Part shown: piece by piece, positions 57,612-64,000 of the stretch
Layout: every line of letters begins with the position of its first letter
Position numbering within the stretch: the stretch's first letter is position 1
Assembly (NCBI GenBank): GCA_037951105.1
Contig: JBAMJV010009461.1
Coordinates: 1-64,000 of the forward strand
Direction of reading: 5' to 3'
DNA: 64,000 nt
From: Echinarachnius parma
Taxonomy: Eukaryota > Echinodermata > Echinoidea > Clypeasteroida > Echinarachniidae
Position numbers and translations under genes: made by a program
The notes under the pieces: generated by a model
Databases searched by the model: none
What the model was told of the DNA's origin: nothing
What the model saw: only the letters and a program-made list of their open reading frames with translations

Positions 57612-57877
57612 TTATGATATGTGACCGGCTATAGCAAAACCCGGCACTTGTCAGTAAAAATAAAAATGTAGATTTTCACACCATTAGAAATGCTTCATCA
57701 CAAGCTTTCATGCGATGCTTTGTTTTAACAAATTGGTCAATAATTGGCAAAGATATGATTGTTTCAATTTTACAATCATAGTTCTTTTACACACATTGTG
57801 TAAATAAAAAGCAATTTTGTCAAAACATGAATTACCGACAAGTGCCAGGATTTGCTATAGCGGGTCACATGTAACAA
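57612..57877. mobile_element. ~260-bp inverted-repeat element (TIR TGTGACCGGCTATAGC)
   Basis: 'tgtgaccggctatagcaaaa' and 'ggcacttgtc' at the left are mirrored by 'gacaagtgcc' and 'ttgctatagcgggtcaca' at the right. Confidence 0.7.
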
Positions 57878-59350
57878 ATAAAGGGGCTAGGAAAAAAAAT
57901 TAACCAGAAATCATTACCGACAACTCAGCATTTATTCTTCATTTCAATAAAATATGACATAATGGCAACTTAGGAATAATAAAGCATCCAAGAAATAAAA
58001 AACATGAACCTAACATTTCATATGAAAAAAGAAGGAGTATTCATAGAACCTCAATTGATATATATTGATAAAACATATTTTTACAATTCAAGTAAATAAA
58101 GAAGAAGCCAACATTTCTTAATGATACTTACAAACCGGTTAAACATGTATACACTACAACCCAGGCCCGTAGCCAGGGGGGAGGGTGGGGGAGGGGGGGG
58201 GGGGGGTGCCGTAGTGCGCACTCTCTAAATTAAAAAAGGTCCTCTTTTTATCGGTCTCGGCCATCTAAACCAGTGGTCACTGGCAACAATCAGTCTTGTT
58301 GACAACCCCCCCCCCCCCCCCCCCCTTACACGACTCGACCAGTGATCTCGGTCCTGTCCTGTTTTTGTAAATAACGCACCCCCCTTTGAAACCAACATCA
58401 ATTCAGCTGTATAACAGATGTATTATGTTGTGTAAAGGACACGTCCCCCTTCTAAGGGGTATACAAAAGATGGTAGACAATCATGGGATATATTTGTGCA
58501 ATTTGACCATGTTCATTAAAAGTAGAAACTTACCATGTTAAATTGTCAGCTAAAATACATTAATTGCTAAATACCAACCCCCCCCCCCCCCCCCAATCAA
58601 AAATTAAAAATTATTAACCTTTCATTAAAATAAATAAATCTGTTAAAGAGTTGATCAGTTCCCTGAAACAGAAAGATTTATGATTACTGTACAACTAATC
58701 AATTAATCCTCCAATCAATTAATTTGAATTATTTCAAAATGAAATATAAAAAAGTCATCTCTTTGTTACTTCAAGTTGTTCATAGATTTCTTAATTGAAT
58801 CTGATATTTTTTTATTCAAATCCATCTGAAATAGAATTGTAATAATTTTTACATCCACATCTCTACTGGAATACGCCATAAAAAGCAATAAACTGAAATG
58901 TAAATAAAGTGAAATTTGAGATTTCCATATATAAAGATAACAAGTTCTTGCTTTATAACTTACACAACTTTTCTAAAACTATGGCAATATTTCTAAATTC
59001 AGTAATGTGACATATCATACTGATTGCAGTTTAAATGCAAGACTCAGCAGACATAGCATTTAAAATATTTTTTGAGAAATGAAGGTTAATAAATCTAGTT
59101 TATTTCATGAGCTGCTAAACATAGTTCAATAAAATAACAACCATTACATGCTAATACAATACTCCTATCAAAACGAGTAATAATAACTCCTTTATTTGAA
59201 AACTTGTCAATAAAGTTTCATCAAATGCTTGTACACTACAAAGTATCTACAAGTAAACTATTCTCTAACTAGAAAAAAAGGAAAACTTATCTTTGAGAAG
59301 TTTTGACCCATTCAAGACTGTCTGATGTTGGTATAACATGCATTTTCTAT
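57878..59350. other. non-coding; poly-C/G repeat fragments at 58165-58330 and 58578
   Basis: Around 58165-58335 there is 'gcccgtagccaggggggag', G and C runs and a piece related to 46020-46160. The rest is AT-rich with no gene. Confidence 0.45.
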
Positions 59351-59358
59351 ATAGGCCT

Positions 59359-60267
59359 ATAGTGGAACCTCGTTATAAAGAGCTCTGGGGGTGTTTCACA
59401 TAGATTCAAAGTTGAACTTAACTATCATTAACTATTATTTAAAGCCGTTCATTTCTTCGTAAAATTTTTGTAACAGTTTTTTGAAAATGCATTTTAAGTT
59501 TGATAAAACCAGTTATGTTTGTTATTATCAAGGAGCCTTGAAATAATTGATATATTTTATTGATGTTGGAAGTCTCAAATGCTCATATTTTTTGGCTTTG
59601 GAATATGTTCAATTCCAAGGCTACAATTGGCTTTACACAATTGTTAGGTCCAACTTAAGAGTTAAGGTCAACTATATCTTTGTGAAAGATCCCCCTGATA
59701 TGACAATACCCTATGGCCGGTATTCTACTAAATTTATAAACTTAGGCTAGACGAAATTCTCAGTTACCAGTTAAACCAGTTCACACTAGTGGAATTTAAC
59801 AAGCACATTGATAGTTGTCATGCACCACTTCTGACTATTTCTTGTCATTAGACATCCAGACAATAGGATACTTGACATTCCATTGACATGGTTTTACATG
59901 CCTCCAGTATTATACTGTCCTTTTAGTTGGAGGACATAATATAACTGGTGACTTGTTAAACAATGTCATTGGAATGTTAGTCTGAGGTGAAACAAAAGGG
60001 TTTATCCCTAGTGGTGCATGATAACAATCAATGTGCTAGCCAAATTCCACTGGGACGGAATGGTTTTACTAGTTAGTGGTAATTTATGTCAATTTAGTCC
60101 AGCCTAAGTTGATACATTTAGGAGAATACCACCCTATGAGTTTACTGGTACAACCTCATTCTATTTTTAAACTTTTGTTAAACCCTGATATAGCAAGATA
60201 CCTGATATATCAAGGTCATTTCCCTGGTCCCGAGCTCCATGTCATTATAAGGAGGCTTCCACTGTAT
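59359..60267. mobile_element. GTGGAACCTC element interrupted by other foldback elements
   Basis: 'tagtggaacctcgttataa' at 59359 and 'ttataaggaggcttccactgta' ending near 60267 are the two ends of one element. Between them lie a 'gtgtttcacatagattcaaa' repeat (59390-59700, related to 60456-60770) and a foldback at 59764-60074 with 'gtggaatttaacaagcacatt' facing 'aatgtgctagccaaattccac'. Confidence 0.55.
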
Positions 60268-60295
60268 ACTCCAGCCTAGTATTTTCTAGACCACG

Positions 60296-60450
60296 GCCCT
60301 GTTTCATAAAACTTTTCCAATTGTTGTAAGTGTCCAATAATTGTAACTACCATGGCAACAGCTAAAATGCTCCATGCTGATTGGCTGTTGCCATAGTAGT
60401 TACAATAATTGGACACTTACAACAATTGGAAAAGTTTTATGATACAGGGC
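60296..60450. repeat. ~155-bp near-perfect hairpin element
   Basis: 'gccctgtttcataaaacttt' to 'accatggcaacagc' is mirrored by 'gctgttgccatagtagtt' to 'aaagttttatgatacagggc', with a short AT-rich centre. Confidence 0.85.
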
Positions 60451-60455
60451 CCAGG

Positions 60456-60772
60456 GAAGTGTTTCACAAAGAGCCCAAGTTGAACTTAACACTAAGTTGG
60501 ACTTAAAAATTATGGAAAGCCATTTGTTTCTTTGTAAAATTGTTAAAAGTGTCCTTTAAACGGGCCTACAATTTTGATAAAAATCATTAACATTTTCTTT
60601 TATCAAAGAGACTTCAAGTTATTGATGTGAAATTTTATGGGAAGTTTCAAATATCAGCATTTTGGGCACTTGAATATGTTTGATTCCGAAGCTAAAAATG
60701 GCTTTCCATAATTTTTAAGTCCAACTTAGTGTTAAGTTCAACTTGGGATCTTTGTGAAACACCCCCAGTCTT
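60456..60772. mobile_element. ~315-bp inverted-repeat element (GTGTTTCACAAAGA...)
   Basis: 'gtgtttcacaaagagcccaa' and 'aacactaagttggacttaaa' at the left are mirrored at 60705-60768. A diverged relative is at 59390-59700. Confidence 0.7.
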
Positions 60773-60870
60773 GAATGAGTTAACAAGAATGTAATGAATC
60801 GAAAGCCTCTGAAGGCACCTTAGTTTGGGGAGTTCCCTTTATTTATGTGTGATGTCATCGGGAAGTCCCC

Positions 60871-60876
60871 TTTATT
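60871..60876 (-). terminator. candidate polyadenylation signal of the TBL2-like gene
   Basis: AATAAA on the - strand about 50 bp after the stop codon. A second is at 60838-60843, part of a short local duplication. Confidence 0.45.
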
Positions 60877-60922
60877 TATGAATGTGTGATGTCATGGGGA
60901 ATTCCCCTTCAGATGTCCTGTG

Positions 60923-60980
60923 TTACGTCTCTGGTGGGGCATCCGTTGAGTTCAGACCCAGGATGGTGTCAATTTGCTCC
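60923..60980 (-). CDS. TBL2: TBL2-like WD40 protein, last exon
   Basis: Follows tttcaactcttcag, takes two bases from the preceding exon (Q) and codes EQIDTILGLNSTDAPPET before TAA at 60923-60925. It has the short variable end expected after the coiled-coil tail of TBL2 proteins. The phase match with 63404 supports the join. Confidence 0.65.
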
Positions 60981-61053
60981 CTGAAGAGTTGAAATGACAA
61001 AGAACAAAATTTTTAAAAATTTAAAAAACATTAACTAGCTTTCACTTGTTAAT

Positions 61054-61873
61054 GGCCTAGTCCCACTCCCAATACAGGGTGGCCCAACAAAAACGGAACG
61101 GGCACTTCCCAAAATAAAGTAACAAAATGAACATGTCCATCGGATAGGGTGTCCTTTCCAATGAACAACGATACCAAGAAAAGTAATTTTGGACGTGTAG
61201 TTTTTGTTTTAGGGTGCTTTGAGTGTGACCATGTCAGGTTTCTATTTTTGTCAATTTTTACCAAGTCAGTGCCTGATAAATGAGACTTACTGCCCAACAT
61301 ACCATTGAACACGCGAGTATTCCGCGCGCCATTGTTAGTGTGCATTCAGCTGTGTGCCGAGCAGCGGAGCCGAGAGAATGGGCATAATTGGTCAATAGTA
61401 TGACGGGCAGTAAGTCTCATTTATCAGACACTGACTTGGTAAAACTAGGAAAAAAAATAGGAACCTGACATGGTCTAACTCAAAGCGCCCTAAAACAAAA
61501 ACTACATGTCTAAAATTACTTTTCTTGGTATCGTTGTTCATTGGAAAGGACACCCAATCCAATGGACATGTTCATTTTGTTACTTTATTTTGGGAAGTGC
61601 CCCGTTCTGTTTTTTGGGGGCCACCCTGTGTAGTGGATCTCCTTCCGTTTCCTATCAGTTTGACATCCGGAAGGTTCTAGCAGAATACTGGCAGGAAATG
61701 AAATGATGCGGACCAAGTTCGGAATGGACTAGTAGGATACTTTTAATTTGGCTTCTTTTCGTGTGAAACAAGACGTCATGGAACTTCCAAAATTTGCTAG
61801 ATATCGACCATTTCGCCGCATTTCGGTCGGATAGGAAACGGAAGGAGATAGGCTATAGTGGGACTTAGCCCTA
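61054..61873. mobile_element. inverted-repeat element interrupted by a second foldback element
   Basis: Outer ends: 'ggcctagtcccact' at 61054 faces 'agtgggacttagccc' at the right, and 'ctccttccgtttcctatc' faces 'gataggaaacggaaggag'. Inserted near the left end is a separate foldback (61074-61629) whose 'acagggtgg' and 'ccaccctgt' ends and about 250-bp arms mirror each other. Confidence 0.75.
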
Positions 61874-62024
61874 AGAAATATCAATTTGTTTAACATCAAA
61901 TCAAAAGAAGAAGACGGAAACCAAAGCCTTGAAATTATAAAATACTGATTATAAAAAAAACATTTACATTTGTAGATGAACTGATTGCATCTCTATTATG
62001 TTCATGTACACTATGAAAATACTT

Positions 62025-62340
62025 GAAGGGATCTAGTAACCTAGTCAATATCCACAAAATTAACCTAGAACTCCAGCGGTTTTTACATACCTCATTTTAA
62101 TTGTATCACCAGACGAAACATGGAGCAGGCTTTGGTTTTCTGAATTCCTTTCGTTGTAAAGTTATTTATGAGTGTTTGGATTTGAAATTCTCTATGGGAG
62201 AATTTATAACTGTGTACAATGTGAGTGCAGATTTTGCACATGTCAACAAAGTAAATCGATCCCTTTCACCCCTTCAAAACATGGACCTGATAACCCAGGT
62301 TCCTGCGAGGCTTCTTCAAAGATGGGAATGTGTTATCTTA
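62025..62340. repeat. second copy of the 11207-11515 dispersed repeat
   Basis: Starts 'aagggatctagtaac', contains 'ctccagcggtttttacatac' and 'tttgcacatgtcaacaaagt', then ATCCCTTT. The 135-codon + strand frame running through it (62101-62508) is therefore not a gene. Confidence 0.55.
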
Positions 62341-62827
62341 GAAAGTCTCCACCAAATGCTATTTTTTATAATATTTGCTTCAAAAGTAGATATTTTGCCT
62401 TTTACATGGCAAAGAAACGACTCGGATTTACAAATTGAGATCCGATCTACATTCAACTGTATTTCATCTGTGTTTTGTCCCCCTAAAACTGCCTGCTTAA
62501 TATTTTAAAAATGAACAAGAGCAAAGAAAATAGGGTTTCCAGGATTTTCTTTTTTCTTTGATTTTTATCATTTATATTATATATTTCTGGTCAGTTTCCC
62601 TATATGTTTGAAAAAAGATTCATAAATGTTTTTATTACAATTATAGAATAGCAAATGTTTGTATGTATGTGTGTGCATGTATGTGTGTTTGTACCATGCA
62701 ATGTTAAAGAATTTAAGTTTTATTCATTATGAGCAGCTGTTATGTTTAAGGCCCCTACTACAAGCAATATGCTTCTAAGGGTAACCTTACTATATTATGT
62801 TATTTATGATGTATATTCATTTGTATA

Positions 62828-63355
62828 TAAACTCCTCAAACAAAGTTGTTGAGCCATCTTTAACAAAAACTTATTTGAGACCTGTTTGTATCCATTTATG
62901 TTTCAGTGTATTAGCTAATTTTCTCCTCTCTTAAATGACCCCAATTTTGTAACAATTGCTTGCTTCATAGCTGAGTACCTCCTCTTTGTTTACAGGAAGT
63001 TCTCAAACAAAATATGCAAAATTTGCCATTTCTCTAATGCAGTATACTCATTAATTAATTAATTAATTAATTAATTCATTCATTCATTCATTCACCCATT
63101 CATTGATTCATCCTACAGCAACACAATCAATAAGATTAAGCACATATACTTGTCAATTTGGCACATTCTGTTTGAGACCCACCTGTAAACAAAGGGGAGG
63201 TACTCAGACATGAAGCAAGCGATTGTTACAAAGGTGGTGTCATATGAGAGAGGAAAATAGCTAATCCACTGATGCATGAAATGATACACACAGGTCTCAA
63301 ATAATGAGAAATAGGTGGCTCAACAAACTTTCCAAACTTTTTTTGAAGAGTTTAT
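62828..63355. repeat. ~530-bp foldback element
   Basis: 'aactcctcaaacaaagttgt', 'gagacctgtt' and 'gagtacctcctctttgtttac' at the left are mirrored by 'gtaaacaaaggggaggtact', 'aggtctc' and 'gaagagttt' at the right. TTAA and ATTC microsatellite runs lie in the centre (63050-63110). Confidence 0.7.
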
Positions 63356-63403
63356 ATTCATTTAATGGTTAAATAAACAAAATTGAATTGAAAGGGAACG
63401 TAC

Positions 63404-63590
63404 TGTGTGGATTGGATCTGGAAGGCTAGTCTCTCCTTCATGGCCCCTGAGGTCGTTTTCTTCTGCTTCTCCTCCATGTCCGCAACCTGGGCCCTCAGTC
63501 CGATGACGTTGTGGAATACTCTCAGGCAACGGTCTCCAGTTGATACAAGGTACTTCCCGCTGGGGTCGAAGCTGATCTTGCAAATTTGCT
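63404..63590 (-). CDS. TBL2: TBL2-like WD40 protein, penultimate exon
   Basis: Bounded by the acceptor ctttttaaccag and donor CACA|GTACGT, 187 nt. It reads QICKISFDPSGKYLVSTGDR, then CLRVFHNVIGLRAQVADMEE, then KQKKTTSGAMKERLAFQIQS. The first part is the last WD40 blade; 'R-V-F-H-N' followed by a Lys/Glu-rich coiled coil is the tail layout of transducin beta-like 2. TBL2 is an ER-anchored WD40 protein reported to associate with PERK. Upstream exons lie beyond the right edge. Other WD40 families are possible, but few have this tail. Confidence 0.75.
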
Positions 63591-63644
63591 CTGGTTAAAA
63601 AGAGAGGAACAAGAAAATTAAGATTGATATCAGACCTGAACCCA

Positions 63645-63727
63645 ATGATATTGTGGAACACTCAAGAAACAGTCTCCAGTTGATACAAGGTAATTCCCAC
63701 TGGGGTCGAAGCTGATCTTGCAAATTT
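63645..63727 (-). pseudogene. broken duplicate of the TBL2-like penultimate exon
   Basis: Repeats the first about 80 bp of 63404-63590 (ICKISFDPSGNYLVSTGD). It lacks the acceptor AG (a G/C run replaces it) and has a small deletion that shifts the frame before the FHN motif. It lies directly upstream of the intact exon. Confidence 0.8.
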
Positions 63728-63847
63728 GGCGGGGGGGGGGGGGGGAATCCGCCCTGCCAAAATAAGAATTTGATTGTAAACTGTAAATGGTGATAAGTTG
63801 TTGACAATATTCTGCATGCCTCATCGGAATCGTCTTTCTCATCAACA

Positions 63848-64000
63848 GTGGAACCTCTTTATAACGAGCTCTGTTATAACGAGGTACCTGGTAATTCCAC
63901 GGGTCCAGGTTCTATGTAAGCCCTGATACAACAAGATATCTAACAAAATACCTGATATCACGAGGTGAATTCATTGGGCCCAAAGTGCTTGTTATGAGGT
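63848..64000. mobile_element. GTGGAACCTC element cut by the window edge
   Basis: Starts 'cagtggaacctctttataac' and heads toward an inverted 'cttgttatgaggt' end at the window border. Same family as 50410, 56630 and 59359. Confidence 0.6.

Noticed and set aside
62101..62508. 135-codon + strand frame
   Set aside because: Its first half is the dispersed repeat also found at 11207-11515, and no domain or splice context was seen.

Overview
This is a window of animal nuclear DNA. It has spliced genes with GT-AG introns, long AT-rich introns, microsatellites, and many short inverted-repeat elements and decayed LINE fragments. Gene content (UGT, TBL2, a secreted thioredoxin-fold protein) and the repeat style suggest a marine invertebrate, plausibly a deuterostome such as an echinoderm or hemichordate. 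The species cannot be fixed from the sequence alone.

Layout. 1-7,500: tandem and dispersed repeats, including a 3.75-kb element (3200-6951) with 29-bp perfect terminal inverted repeats and no long ORF. 7530-47530 (+): one UDP-glucuronosyltransferase gene of five exons (7530-8408, 44968-45024, 45508-45670, 46773-46992, 47248-47530). These join in frame to a 533-residue protein. Its first intron is 36.5 kb and contains two other candidate genes. One is a small + strand gene of unknown function (24644-27484). The other is a - strand gene running from a signal-peptide exon (41246-41369) through regular arrays of 172-bp units (27.7-34.7 kb) to three alternative transmembrane terminal exons. The rest of the intron is LINE fragments, foldback elements, a 483-bp pyrimidine tract and a 2.2-kb palindrome.

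50,244-53,515 (-): a four-exon gene for a secreted DsbA/thioredoxin-like protein. It is disturbed by an inverted duplication that carries a second copy of its exon 2 on the other strand. 60,923-63,590 (-): the last two exons of a TBL2-like WD40 gene that continues past the right edge.

The most unusual content is the nested array gene. Each 172-bp unit holds a 60-nt phase 1-1 candidate exon coding for about 20 residues, so copy number or exon choice could change protein length without breaking frame. A tandem triplication of the 3' part gives three near-identical transmembrane and tail exons. Expression, the gene models and organism identity all need transcript or database support, which was not available here.
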